Assembly: GCF_000739715.2 (NCBI RefSeq)
Contig: NZ_BBJC02000003.1
Coordinates: 275,074-339,073 of the forward strand
Direction of reading: 5' to 3'
DNA length: 64,000 nt
Source of the DNA: Falsirhodobacter sp. alg1
GTDB lineage: Bacteria; Pseudomonadota; Alphaproteobacteria; Rhodobacterales; Rhodobacteraceae
Made by a program: the position numbers and the translations under genes. Numbering within the stretch: the stretch's first letter is position 1; the number at the start of each line of letters is the position of its first letter. Under the pieces are notes generated by a model. That model was not told where the DNA came from, did not search any database, and was given only the letters and a program-made list of their open reading frames with translations. Positions 26,464 to 34,467 of this stretch are shown here, piece after piece.

Positions 26464-26724
26464 ATGGCCAACCGGTTTTCCAATTTTCATAAGGGCGTAA
26501 CTTCGGCCGCTGTGGGTGCGTTTGCAGTGACCCCTTCGGATACGGTCGATCTGGCAGAAGACATTCGCAGCATCACGATCGGCACTGCAGGTATCGTTCG
26601 CTATGTGGCGCAGGATGGAACAACCTATGTTACTGCCGAGCTTCCGATCGGAACCTATGCGATGTTTGCGACTCGCATCATGGCGACCGGTACGACGGCT
26701 GGAAAAATCACGGGTTGGATCTGA
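26464..26724 (+). CDS. ghsA: GTA/phage head-spike base protein (RCAP_Rcc01079 family)
   Basis: 86 residues: MANRFSNFHKG, then FAVTPSDTVDL, IRSITIGTAG and a C-terminal ATGTTAGKITGWI. This all-beta pattern, with an ATGTTA-x-x-I end, matches the small spike-base family of the Rhodobacter capsulatus gene transfer agent (rcc01079, ghsA), which anchors fibres on the capsid. AAGGAG lies 8 nt before the ATG. The next gene starts on its stop codon (TGATG) and resembles the partner ghsB. In R. capsulatus these genes also lie away from the main GTA cluster. The symbol is by family resemblance; a prophage spike is the alternative. Confidence 0.68.
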   Translation: MANRFSNFHKGVTSAAVGAFAVTPSDTVDLAEDIRSITIGTAGIVRYVAQDGTTYVTAELPIGTYAMFATRIMATGTTAGKITGWI

Positions 26725-27482
26725 TGTATCCACGGATCGGATTGTCCCTGACCCAACCCCCGCTGACGACAGGTCTCACGAAGGCGTGGACACTCGATGA
26801 CATTCCGGCCTCCTATCGGACCAATGGGGGGCTGTGGCGTATGTCTGCTGCGCAGACCTCTGGCGGGCAGATTTCCTCGGTGCCAGATGCTTGGGGAGTG
26901 CGGCCGATGATGCAGGCCACATCAACCTACCAGCCTGCGTATGAAACGGTTTCCGGTTATCCTGCCGCGGTCTGGCCCGATGCAAGCAATGATCTTTTCC
27001 TTGCGCCCACTGCATCATTTGCCCCGGTCTGGTGGCTGATCGTCATGCAGTTTTCGGATGGAAAGACCTCGCTCTGGCCGAAAAAGAGTTATCCGACTCT
27101 GATTTCAGATGGTGCCACCAGCAATGCGACGGCGCGTGTTATGGGGGATGACAGTAGCGCAGTCCTGCTATCAAGCGGTGTCTGGGCATCGACGGCCTCG
27201 GTGAATGCTGCGGCTTCTTCGGCCACGGTTCTGCCGCTGCCCATGGGAATGGTCGAGTTGCGCGGTTCGGCCCAAAGCGCGCAATGGTCATTGGGGCGTA
27301 CAAACAATGCAACGGGGCGTGGCTGGCGCGGCCCCATGTGGATGGCGCTGGCACTTGGGGTGGAGCCGAAGGATGACCTTCTGGCGCGCATTCAGGGCAG
27401 TGTTGCCTGGAGCTACGGGCTGGAGCAAAAACTTCCGTCCAGCCACCCATATCGTCAGGCTGCCCCGACCGTGGCAGCCTGA
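26724..27482 (+). CDS. ghsB: Putative GTA/phage head-spike fibre protein (GhsB-like)
   Basis: 252 residues starting MYPRIGLSLTQPP on the ATG that overlaps the upstream stop by one base. The sequence is rich in Ser, Thr and Trp, with predicted beta structure and an LamG-like look (SQSAQWSLG, RTNNATGRGWRG). It ends near GLEQKLPSSHPYRQAAP, a motif seen at the C-terminus of phage/GTA surface proteins. By position and style it fits the capsule-binding fibre paired with a spike base. Identification rests on the neighbour and this motif, not a full family match. Followed by a terminator of the convergent kdsA. Confidence 0.55.
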   Translation: MYPRIGLSLTQPPLTTGLTKAWTLDDIPASYRTNGGLWRMSAAQTSGGQISSVPDAWGVRPMMQATSTYQPAYETVSGYPAAVWPDASNDLFLAPTASFAPVWWLIVMQFSDGKTSLWPKKSYPTLISDGATSNATARVMGDDSSAVLLSSGVWASTASVNAAASSATVLPLPMGMVELRGSAQSAQWSLGRTNNATGRGWRGPMWMALALGVEPKDDLLARIQGSVAWSYGLEQKLPSSHPYRQAAPTVAA

Positions 27483-27484
27483 TG

Positions 27485-27517
27485 AAAAACAATCGCCGCC
27501 CGGTTCGGGCGGCGATG
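27485..27517 (-). terminator. Rho-independent terminator of the kdsA operon
   Basis: Perfect 10-bp stem ATCGCCGCCC/GGGCGGCGAT with a 5-nt loop (27503-27507). On the minus strand the stem is followed by TGTTTTTC, a good T tract, 5 nt after the kdsA stop. It also separates the ghsB-like gene. Confidence 0.88.
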
Positions 27518-27521
27518 ACCG

Positions 27522-28352
27522 TCAAACGCGGATCGGGTCTGCCTTGGCCAGGCGATCGAATTGCATCAGACTGTCGATCAGCGCACCCATACGATCCAGC
27601 GGGATCATGTTCGGCCCGTCCGATGGCGCGGTGTCCGGTGCTTCATGCGTTTCGATGAACACGCCGGCCACCCCAAGGCTGACCGCGCAGCGTGCCATGA
27701 CTGGTGCGAATTCGCGCTGCCCACCGCTTGATCCGCCAAGGCCGCCGGGCTGCTGGACGGAATGCGTCGCATCCATGATCACCGGATATCCGGTGCGCGC
27801 CATGGTGGGCAGGCTACGCATGTCGGCCACCAGTGTATTGTAGCCGAACGAGACGCCACGTTCGGTCAGAAGAATGTTCTCGTTCCCGGTAGAGGCAACC
27901 TTTTCGGCAACGTTGCCCATATCGCCCGGTGCCAGAAACTGGCCTTTCTTGATGTTAACCACCGCACCGCTTTCGCCGGCAGCCAGCAGAAGGTCTGTCT
28001 GACGGCACAGGAATGCGGGGATCTGGATGATATCCACCACTTTTGCGGCCTCACGTGCCTGCGCTGCATCATGAACATCGGTCAGAACCGGCAGGCCCGT
28101 TGCCCGGATCGTTTCCAGAATACCCAGACCAGCCTCGATCCCTACGCCGCGCCGTCCGTTCAGAGAGGTGCGGTTGGCCTTGTCGTAACTGGCCTTGAAC
28201 ACGAACTGGGCACCTGCTGCGGCGCAGACTTCGGCCATTTTCCCGGCGATCATCTGCGCATGATCAAGGCTTTCCAACTGGCATGGGCCTGCAATCACCA
28301 GAAGTGGCAAGTCATTGGAAACGGTCAAGGAGCCGATAGAAACGGTTTTCAT
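27522..28352 (-). CDS. kdsA: 3-deoxy-8-phosphooctulonate synthase (KDO-8-P synthase)
   Basis: Condenses phosphoenolpyruvate and arabinose-5-phosphate to KDO-8-phosphate for lipopolysaccharide or capsule. 276 residues. IAGPCQLESLDHAQMIA at the start, FKASYDKANRTSLNGRRGVG with the substrate-binding lysines, TDVHDAAQA, IPAFLCRQTDLL and DATHSVQQPGG are all hallmark segments. QIPAFLCRQ and the absence of the metal-binding Cys near the start suggest the metal-free class, but this is only a reading. It follows kpsE by 9 nt with AAGGA before the ATG. Confidence 0.95.
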   Translation of the reverse strand: MKTVSIGSLTVSNDLPLLVIAGPCQLESLDHAQMIAGKMAEVCAAAGAQFVFKASYDKANRTSLNGRRGVGIEAGLGILETIRATGLPVLTDVHDAAQAREAAKVVDIIQIPAFLCRQTDLLLAAGESGAVVNIKKGQFLAPGDMGNVAEKVASTGNENILLTERGVSFGYNTLVADMRSLPTMARTGYPVIMDATHSVQQPGGLGGSSGGQREFAPVMARCAVSLGVAGVFIETHEAPDTAPSDGPNMIPLDRMGALIDSLMQFDRLAKADPIRV

Positions 28353-28361
28353 AAGTCGTCC

Positions 28362-29942
28362 TTAGGATGAAACTTGTTCGCGCAGAATGGCGACTGTCAT
28401 GGAAATCATCAGGTAGATGCCGAGGAACACGATAAACGATACGGCCGTGTTTTCAAACGCACGGGGGTAGGCGGGTTCGTCAGGCATGACCGGGTTTACC
28501 GAGCGCGAGAGGTACCGCGTCTGGCGGCTTGCTTCCACGCGGGCGGTTTCCATGGCACGCAGCGAATCCGCCATGATCGACTGGCGTGTTTCGACGTCTG
28601 CCTGGGCGACCGCCAGCTCTGCCTGCAGTCGGGCAATGGAATCTCCGCCGTCGGTGGTTTCCGTCAGGCGCGCCCGCAGATCGGTGATTTGTTGCTCAAG
28701 CCGTTCGATCCGGGCGCGAACGGGCTGCATCCGCGCCTCGTTCGGCTGGCTGTTGGCCTGCATCTGCGCCAATGACAGGCGTTCCTGCAGCAACTGGCTG
28801 TCCAGCGCGCTGAGCTGTTGGGTGACAAGCGACACTTCGACATCCGAGGAAATGACGCGGAACTGTTCCTGCAGGTTGACCAATGTCTGTTGTGCCTGGC
28901 GCATCTTCGCCTCGGCGTCGTCATATCCCTGACGCGCCCCAGCCATCTGGTCTTCGCGCATCCGTTGGGTCAACTGATCGACCTGCTGTTCGGCATAGCT
29001 GATCAAGGCCTGCGAAAAGGCCATGGTTTCTTCGGGCTTGGGGGCAATGACCTCCAGCTTTACGATACCTTCGGTGGGATCGAACGAGATTTTGACGTTT
29101 TTCTCGTAGGTCGAATAGGCTTCGTTCATCGTCGCGTTTTCGGGCAGACGCTGAAGGCTATCGATCTCGGGGCCGGAGAACGCCTTGCGGAAGCCCTGAT
29201 CCGCATCAAGACGCTCCATCGCTTCACGCGACTGCAGATATCCCTGAACGGCAACGGAATCCTGAATGGAGGAAAGCGACGCCGTGGAAACGGTGCCCCC
29301 TAGGCCACTGGATTCGGTCGGGTTTTGTGCCTGCTGGATGACGAATTCGGATTCGGTCGAATACAGGGGTGTGGCGACAGCATAGAAATAGTAGCCGGCG
29401 ACAATTGTCGGCAGTACCACGAAAAACCCGAGGCGTGCGCCCAGCAGCGCCAGTTTGCGTTGACGGCGGCGGGCAATATCCCGCTGGATCTCGCGCAGAT
29501 CGGACAGATGGCTGTCCTGCGCGCGCTGCTCGGTAGAGGGGACCTGGACCGGCTGGATGCGCTGCGGCAGCTGGATCTTGCTGTCATCGCGCCCGGCGGT
29601 CACCAGTTCCATCAGCGACGAACGCTGCAGCGGGTCGATACCGGCGCGGCGCAGCAGGATCACCGCCGCCTCGTCCGTCGGGGCCTCGATGTTGTGTTTG
29701 GCCGCGATCCGCCGTGCCAGACGCAGCTGCCGACCGGTCAGATGCTCTTGGGCAAGGGCCGCCAGTTCTTCTTCGGTGATCGCATGATCGGCATCGCCAG
29801 CCGGCTTTTGCGGATTGAGGCCGGGGCCCATGCCGTCATCCTGCGCCTCGAACATATTCTCGGGCCGCTGGTTCGACAGGGGGTGATCCCCGTTTTCGGT
29901 TGTGCGCGTATTGAACCGCTTAGCTGTGAGCTTGGTAGTCAT
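28362..29942 (-). CDS. kpsE: Capsule polysaccharide export inner-membrane protein (KpsE/Wzz-like)
   Basis: 526 residues. An Ala/Glu-rich helical N-terminus (about 45-150) is followed by a transmembrane helix near 170-190 (LGARLGFFVVLPTIVAGYYFYAV), a periplasmic domain with YSTESEFVIQQ, long coiled coils (about 320-455, rich in Gln/Glu/Arg), and a C-terminal helix near 495-520. This matches polysaccharide co-polymerase/KpsE proteins that connect the ABC exporter to the outer-membrane channel. The N-terminal cytoplasmic region is longer than in E. coli KpsE. The start (MTTKLTAKRF) overlaps kpsT by 23 bp and has no clear Shine-Dalgarno, so translation is probably coupled. Confidence 0.82.
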   Translation of the reverse strand: MTTKLTAKRFNTRTTENGDHPLSNQRPENMFEAQDDGMGPGLNPQKPAGDADHAITEEELAALAQEHLTGRQLRLARRIAAKHNIEAPTDEAAVILLRRAGIDPLQRSSLMELVTAGRDDSKIQLPQRIQPVQVPSTEQRAQDSHLSDLREIQRDIARRRQRKLALLGARLGFFVVLPTIVAGYYFYAVATPLYSTESEFVIQQAQNPTESSGLGGTVSTASLSSIQDSVAVQGYLQSREAMERLDADQGFRKAFSGPEIDSLQRLPENATMNEAYSTYEKNVKISFDPTEGIVKLEVIAPKPEETMAFSQALISYAEQQVDQLTQRMREDQMAGARQGYDDAEAKMRQAQQTLVNLQEQFRVISSDVEVSLVTQQLSALDSQLLQERLSLAQMQANSQPNEARMQPVRARIERLEQQITDLRARLTETTDGGDSIARLQAELAVAQADVETRQSIMADSLRAMETARVEASRQTRYLSRSVNPVMPDEPAYPRAFENTAVSFIVFLGIYLMISMTVAILREQVSS

Positions 29943-30579
29943 ACAGGCGGCGCGCCTCCTCGAGAGAATCAAACATGTAAAGCTGACCATTCATCAGAAC
30001 GGCCGCACTCCGGCAGAATTTTTCCAGTGTGGCAGGCAGGTGCGATACGATGACCATCGTTCCCTTCATCAGGCGATCCTGCAAGATCGCCCCCGCCTTT
30101 TCGTTGAAGGCGACATCGGTGGTGCTGGGCATCCCCTCATCCACCAGATAGATGTCGAATTCCAGCGACAGCATCAGCGCGAACATGAACCGCGATTTCA
30201 TTCCGGCGGAATAGGTGGACATGGGGCGGTCGAAATACTCACCGATATCGGCCAGCCAGCGGCAGAAGCTTTCGACATAATCGGGGTCGAGGTTGTAGAG
30301 CCGCGCAACATAGCGGGCATTCTCATTCGCCGTATGCTTGCCGACAATCCCGCCCATGAACCCGAGCGGAAACGAGATCCGCGATCTGCGGGTGATCGTA
30401 CCCTCATCCGGCTGTTCAAGCCCAGCCATCATGTTGATGAGCGTGGTTTTCCCTGTTCCGTTCGGTGCAAGGATGCCAAGCGAATTCCCAAGCTCCACGC
30501 GGAACGAGGCGCGGTCGAGAATGACCTTGCGCTGTGTTCCGGTCCAGAACGACTTGCTTACGTTGTCGAACTCGATCAT
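29920..30579 (-). CDS. kpsT: Capsule polysaccharide ABC exporter, ATP-binding protein
   Basis: 219 residues. Walker A is LAPNGTGKTTL (Ala where the first Gly is usual), the signature helix STYSAGMKSRFMFAL replaces the normal LSGGQ, and Walker B is FDIYLVDEGM, followed by IVSHLP. This degenerate signature and short length are typical of KpsT/ABCA capsule exporters. SD GGAGGGG before ATG. First in the kpsT-kpsE-kdsA operon. The partner permease KpsM is not in the window. Confidence 0.88.
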   Translation of the reverse strand: MIEFDNVSKSFWTGTQRKVILDRASFRVELGNSLGILAPNGTGKTTLINMMAGLEQPDEGTITRRSRISFPLGFMGGIVGKHTANENARYVARLYNLDPDYVESFCRWLADIGEYFDRPMSTYSAGMKSRFMFALMLSLEFDIYLVDEGMPSTTDVAFNEKAGAILQDRLMKGTMVIVSHLPATLEKFCRSAAVLMNGQLYMFDSLEEARRLYDYQAHS

Positions 30580-30751
30580 CGAGTCCCCTCCAATTCACAG
30601 GACGTTGTTACACGATGGTTGTAGGCATGTCCCGCTTCTTTCAAAGCATCTGGCTGTTTCTATGTCATGTCCGCCTACGACACAATTGACAAGCGCGCTG
30701 CCTTGCCTGCCGCACTGCGGGGCGTTACCTGCAAGGGCGAAGGAGTGCCAG

Positions 30752-31525
30752 ATGACCCCACTTGATCAAGCATATGCCGCAATGGCTGCCGATACCAAAG
30801 ATGACAATGCACGGTTGACCTATTACGGGCGGCTTGCGGATGACGAACTGGTATTGCTGGTCGAGGAAGAAGCCCAGGGTGGCACGATCACGCCGCGGGT
30901 CTTTCCGCTGGAAGGCGGCCCCTATGTGCTGGCTTTCGATAGCGAGGAGAAGCTGTCGGCGTTCACAGGCTCCATCAATGCCTATGCGGCTTTGCCCGGC
31001 AGGGTGATCGCGCAGCAATTGGCAGGGCAGCAGATCGGCCTCGGGATCAATCTGGGGGCAGACAGCGCGATGCTGCTGCCGCCAGATGCCGTGGACTGGC
31101 TGGCAGGGACATTGTCGCACGGCCCCGAGGCTGCCGAGGCGCAGCCCACCGGGTTTCAGGCGCCACAGGTTCCGCAGCGGCTGCTGGACGGCCTGGGGCA
31201 GAAGCTGGCGCGGGCAGGGGGGCTGGCCTCACATGCGCTGATTGCCGGTGTTTCCTATTCGGATGGCCGCAACGGCCACCTGCTTGCATTCATCGGCGCG
31301 CGTGAGGGGGCCGAGGAGGCACTGGCCCGTGCCGCAAGCGAGGCGCTGACGTTCTCGGGGATCGATGCCGGAGAGATGGATGTAGTCTGTTTGCCCGACG
31401 GGCCGGCCGCAAGGCGCATGGCTGAAATCGGCATGCGCCTGGATATGCCTGCCCCTGTTGCGCCCGAAGCGCCGGCCCCCAAGGCGCCGGGAAGCGACCC
31501 CGACAAGCCGCCACGCCTCCGTTGA
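30752..31525 (+). CDS. SseB-family protein
   Basis: 257 residues from MTPLDQAYAAMAAD, with AAGGAG upstream. The N-terminal half has the SseB pattern VFPLEGGPYVLAFDSEEKLSAF and the C-terminal half has a second domain with LLAFIGAREGAEEALARAA; a Pro-rich tail follows (PAPVAPEAPAPKAP). SseB-like proteins are of mixed or unknown role; some are linked to secretion or to enhanced serine sensitivity. Upstream in-frame sequence reaching into the kpsT region is antisense and lacks a ribosome site. Single gene before rplM. Confidence 0.72.
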   Translation: MTPLDQAYAAMAADTKDDNARLTYYGRLADDELVLLVEEEAQGGTITPRVFPLEGGPYVLAFDSEEKLSAFTGSINAYAALPGRVIAQQLAGQQIGLGINLGADSAMLLPPDAVDWLAGTLSHGPEAAEAQPTGFQAPQVPQRLLDGLGQKLARAGGLASHALIAGVSYSDGRNGHLLAFIGAREGAEEALARAASEALTFSGIDAGEMDVVCLPDGPAARRMAEIGMRLDMPAPVAPEAPAPKAPGSDPDKPPRLR

Positions 31526-31530
31526 ATTGG

Positions 31531-31544
31531 GGTATTATAATACC
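31531..31544. promoter_or_regulatory. 14-bp perfect palindrome GGTATTATAATACC
   Basis: Immediately after the SseB-family gene and 62 nt upstream of the rplM promoter candidate. It contains TATAAT. It could be an operator, a terminator stem followed by TTTCTT, or a second promoter. Structure is clear, role is not. Confidence 0.4.
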
Positions 31545-31592
31545 TTTCTTATAAGTCACTGTTTTTGTATAATTTAATGATTGCCTTGCGGC

Positions 31593-31621
31593 TTGACCTG
31601 CGTGGCAACATGGACGATACA
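31593..31621 (+). promoter_or_regulatory. Sigma-70-type promoter of rplM-rpsI
   Basis: TTGACC, 17 bases, GATACA, placed about 50 nt upstream of the rplM ATG. The first three bases of the -35 element (TTG) are strong for alphaproteobacterial housekeeping promoters. An adjacent hairpin lies in the leader. Confidence 0.5.
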
Positions 31622-31635
31622 CCCCCAACGATTAC

Positions 31636-31651
31636 GCGGGGACCACCCCGC
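31636..31651 (+). promoter_or_regulatory. Leader hairpin before rplM
   Basis: GCGGGG, ACCA, CCCCGC: a 6-bp GC stem within the predicted 5' leader, 20 nt before the ATG. Ribosomal protein operons often have such structures bound by one of their products; this one matches no leader that I can name. Confidence 0.3.
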
Positions 31652-31671
31652 TCCACTCATTAGGGTTCAAT

Positions 31672-32136
31672 ATGAAAACCTTTACCGCTACTCCGGCGGA
31701 CATCGAGAAGAAGTGGATCTTGATTGATGCCGAAGGCATCGTTCTGGGTCGCCTCGCTACGATCGTCGCCAACATCTTGCGTGGCAAGAACAAGCCTTCC
31801 TTCACGCCCCATATGGATATGGGTGACAACGTGATCGTCATCAACGCCGACAAGGTGCAGATGACGGGCAACAAGCGCGCTGACAAGCGTTACTACTGGC
31901 ACACAGGCCACCCGGGCGGGATCAAGTTCCGTACTGCTCAGCAGATCCTGGATGGTGCGCACCCCGAGCGTGTTGTGACCAAAGCCGTAGAGCGTATGAT
32001 CACCCGTAACTCGCTGGGTCGTCAGCAGATGACCAACCTGCGCGTTTACGCCAGCGCTGAGCATCCGCATGAGGCACAGCAGCCCACCGTTCTCGACCTT
32101 GCGTCGCTGAACAAGAAAAACACGCGGAGCGCCTGA
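31672..32136 (+). CDS. rplM: 50S ribosomal protein L13
   Basis: 154 residues. Early assembly protein of the large subunit. N-terminal [22 protein letters not shown], then [22 protein letters not shown] and the C-terminal [13 protein letters not shown] are characteristic. It starts 3 nt upstream of rpsI (stop to start) in the usual rplM-rpsI pair. Confidence 0.98.
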   Translation: MKTFTATPADIEKKWILIDAEGIVLGRLATIVANILRGKNKPSFTPHMDMGDNVIVINADKVQMTGNKRADKRYYWHTGHPGGIKFRTAQQILDGAHPERVVTKAVERMITRNSLGRQQMTNLRVYASAEHPHEAQQPTVLDLASLNKKNTRSA

Positions 32137-32138
32137 TC

Positions 32139-32624
32139 ATGGCTGACATCAAATCCCTCGACGATCTGAAATCGGCCGTGTCGGAGACTGCTCCGGTTCA
32201 AGCCGAAGCGCCAGTGCGCGAAGCTGTTCGCGACGCACAGGGCCGCGCCTATGCAACCGGTAAGCGTAAGGATGCGGTTGCCCGCGTCTGGATCAAGCCG
32301 GGTTCGGGTAAGGTCATTGTCAACGGCAAGGAAATGGCAGTTTATTTTGCCCGTCCCGTGCTGCAGATGATCCTGCGTCAGCCTTTCCAGATCACCAATG
32401 TCGAAAACCAGTTCGACGTTGTTGCGACGGTTGCTGGTGGCGGTCTGTCCGGCCAGGCCGGTGCTGTAAAGCATGGCGTGTCCAAGGCGCTGCAACTCTA
32501 CGATCCCTCGCTGCGTGGCGCTCTGAAAGCTGCCGGCTTCCTGACACGCGACAGCCGTGTTGTAGAGCGTAAGAAATACGGTAAAGCCAAGGCTCGTCGT
32601 AGCTTCCAGTTCTCGAAGCGCTGA
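32139..32624 (+). CDS. rpsI: 30S ribosomal protein S9
   Basis: 161 residues, extended at the N-terminus as in alphaproteobacteria (about 35 extra residues). The core has [20 protein letters not shown] and ends [11 protein letters not shown], the C-terminal tail that reaches the P site. ATG 2 nt after the rplM stop. Followed by a bidirectional terminator. Confidence 0.98.
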   Translation: MADIKSLDDLKSAVSETAPVQAEAPVREAVRDAQGRAYATGKRKDAVARVWIKPGSGKVIVNGKEMAVYFARPVLQMILRQPFQITNVENQFDVVATVAGGGLSGQAGAVKHGVSKALQLYDPSLRGALKAAGFLTRDSRVVERKKYGKAKARRSFQFSKR

Positions 32625-32642
32625 TATTCCATATATCAAAAC

Positions 32643-32670
32643 AAAGGCCCGCCAATATGGCGGGCCTTTT
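32643..32670. terminator. Bidirectional Rho-independent terminator
   Basis: Stem AAAGGCCCGCC/GGCGGGCCTTT with AATAT loop and T run on the plus strand (A run on the other). Ends rplM-rpsI on plus and the DUF1127 gene on minus. Confidence 0.92.
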
Positions 32671-32692
32671 GCATTGTAACCTGACAAAAAGC

Positions 32693-32902
32693 TCAGGCGC
32701 GCCAGAACGGTTTGCGAATTTCGGCATTTGCAGCAGTGGCATCCATGCCGATATCGGCCAGAATATATTGATCCAGTTTTGCCAGGCGACGACGCGACGA
32801 GCGACGCGCTTCCCATGTGCGCAGGGTGTTTCTAAGGTTGAAGACAGCCGATGCGAGTGCCGGCATGGATCTTGGGGCGCTGTTCGAAGTTGAAGCAAAC
32901 AC
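32693..32902 (-). CDS. DUF1127 family small protein
   Basis: 69 residues from a GTG with AAAGG 8 nt upstream. The core RTWEARRSSRRRLAKLDQYILADIGM is the Arg-rich DUF1127 motif with conserved LxxLxxxxLxDIG. These small proteins are common in alphaproteobacteria, some binding RNA or affecting small-RNA turnover in Rhodobacter. An ATG 36 nt further downstream (MPALASAV) has no ribosome site, so I prefer the GTG. Divergent from the MocR-type regulator. Confidence 0.72.
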   Translation of the reverse strand: MFASTSNSAPRSMPALASAVFNLRNTLRTWEARRSSRRRLAKLDQYILADIGMDATAANAEIRKPFWRA

Positions 32903-32990
32903 GTTGTGTACCTTTTCTGTATTGATACAATTATGAATTTGGATTACCTGATATATAGATTGTTCCACTATTCGCGGCGAGTATTTTATT

Positions 32991-34391
32991 GTGACTGATA
33001 CAAAGTGGCAGCCGGATTTGGCACAATACCCCGGCCCGAAGTATCTTGCGCTGTCACGCGCCCTGCGGGACGCCGTTCGGGATGGAACTTTGGCCCCCGA
33101 TACAAAGCTGCCCACTGTGCGGGATCTGGCATGGCGTCTGGAAATTACACCCGGAACAGTTTCACGCGCCTATCAGCTGGCCACACAAGAGGGCCTGCTT
33201 GCCGCAACGGTAGGCCGCGGGACATTTGTCGCGGCCAGCACACCACAATTGGGACCGACCCAACCACTGTATGTTGATCATAGCCTTGTCACGCAGGGGG
33301 TGGTCGATCTGCGATCCCCGACATTGCCGTTTCTGGGGCAGGGCAAAACCTTCCGGGCGGCCATGGAGCGTGTCACCGCGCGCGTCACCGATGATTTTGT
33401 CGAATATCCATCGCAGGTATCCGAGACGGACCTGCGCCATGCCGTGGTCGATTGGGTTTCGGATCGCAAGATGGGGCCGGTGTCCGAGGATGATATCGCA
33501 CTGACCTACGGCGGGCAGGCCGCGATCAATCTGGTGATGAGCTGCTGTCTAAGGGGGGATCGCCCCGTGGTTCTGACCGAGGAATTGTCATATCCCGGCT
33601 TTCGCCATGCGGCGCGCCTGTCCCGTGCCGAGGTGGTGGGCATCGAGCTTGATCAGCATGGATTGCGGCCCGATGCCCTGGAGGCCGCGTGCCGGCGGCT
33701 CAAAGCGCAGATCCTTTGTGTCACCACCGAAGCGCAGAACCCGACAGCCGTACGGATGCCCGAAAGCCGCCGGTCCGAAATTTCGCTGATCGCCCGTGCC
33801 TACAATCTGCAGGTGATCGAGGATGACTGCTATTCGGTCAGCGACAGTTCCCGCCCCATGATCCGCGCGCATATTCCTGAACGGACGTGGTACATCGGCA
33901 GCTTCTCCAAATCGATTTCCGCTGCACTGCGTTTCGGCTATCTCGTATGCCCCACCGGCATGGGCAATGCGGGGCGCCTGACAGCGCAGCATATGAGCTT
34001 TGCCCTGCCGCGCCCTGTGGCGGATCTAAGCCTCGAGTTGATGCAAAGCGGGGCGGCCGAGGACATGCGCATCATGGTGCAGGCCGAGTTGAACGAGCGG
34101 ATGCGCCTGATGGTCGAAACGCTGGAAGGCCAGGATCTGACATGGCAGCCCGGCCTGGCCATCGCATGGTTGCGCCTGCCGAACGGGTGGCGTGCCTCGA
34201 CGTTCGCGCGTGCGGCGCAGGCCGCCGGAGTTCTGATCCGGTCCGCCGACGAATATGCGCTGATGCATGGAAACGCCCCGAATGCAGTGCGTCTGGCAAC
34301 TGCGGGGGCTGTGCCGCGTGATGCCTATGAACAGGCCTTGCTGCGCTTGCGTGATCTGCTGCTCAGTCCACCAGGCGATCTGGCGGTCTAG
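32991..34391 (+). CDS. MocR/PdxR-type regulator (GntR HTH plus aminotransferase fold)
   Basis: 466 residues from a GTG. N-terminal GntR winged helix (about 20-85: LSRALRDAV, LPTVRDLAWRLEITPGTVSRAYQLA). The rest is a fold-type I aminotransferase domain with YGGQAAIN, EAQNPTAVRMP, VIEDDCY and the PLP-lysine loop IGSFSKSIS. MocR members sense PLP adducts or amines and often control a neighbouring transport or metabolism gene. Located 76 nt upstream of potBCA-like genes on the same strand and divergent from DUF1127, so it may regulate the transporter, by inference. Confidence 0.88.
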   Translation: MTDTKWQPDLAQYPGPKYLALSRALRDAVRDGTLAPDTKLPTVRDLAWRLEITPGTVSRAYQLATQEGLLAATVGRGTFVAASTPQLGPTQPLYVDHSLVTQGVVDLRSPTLPFLGQGKTFRAAMERVTARVTDDFVEYPSQVSETDLRHAVVDWVSDRKMGPVSEDDIALTYGGQAAINLVMSCCLRGDRPVVLTEELSYPGFRHAARLSRAEVVGIELDQHGLRPDALEAACRRLKAQILCVTTEAQNPTAVRMPESRRSEISLIARAYNLQVIEDDCYSVSDSSRPMIRAHIPERTWYIGSFSKSISAALRFGYLVCPTGMGNAGRLTAQHMSFALPRPVADLSLELMQSGAAEDMRIMVQAELNERMRLMVETLEGQDLTWQPGLAIAWLRLPNGWRASTFARAAQAAGVLIRSADEYALMHGNAPNAVRLATAGAVPRDAYEQALLRLRDLLLSPPGDLAV

Positions 34392-34467
34392 TCGCGCAAA
34401 AACCGCTTGCCGTCGGCAAAGTGCTTGGGCAAGACTCGGACCGCAAAGGTTTTGACGCGGAGGATAC

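Noticed and set aside
24537-27517. tRNA-Leu as an integration site for a genomic island
   Set aside because: Region has island features (AT-rich, phage-like genes) but there is no integrase and I did not find a duplicate of the tRNA 3' end before kdsA. Left as possibility only.
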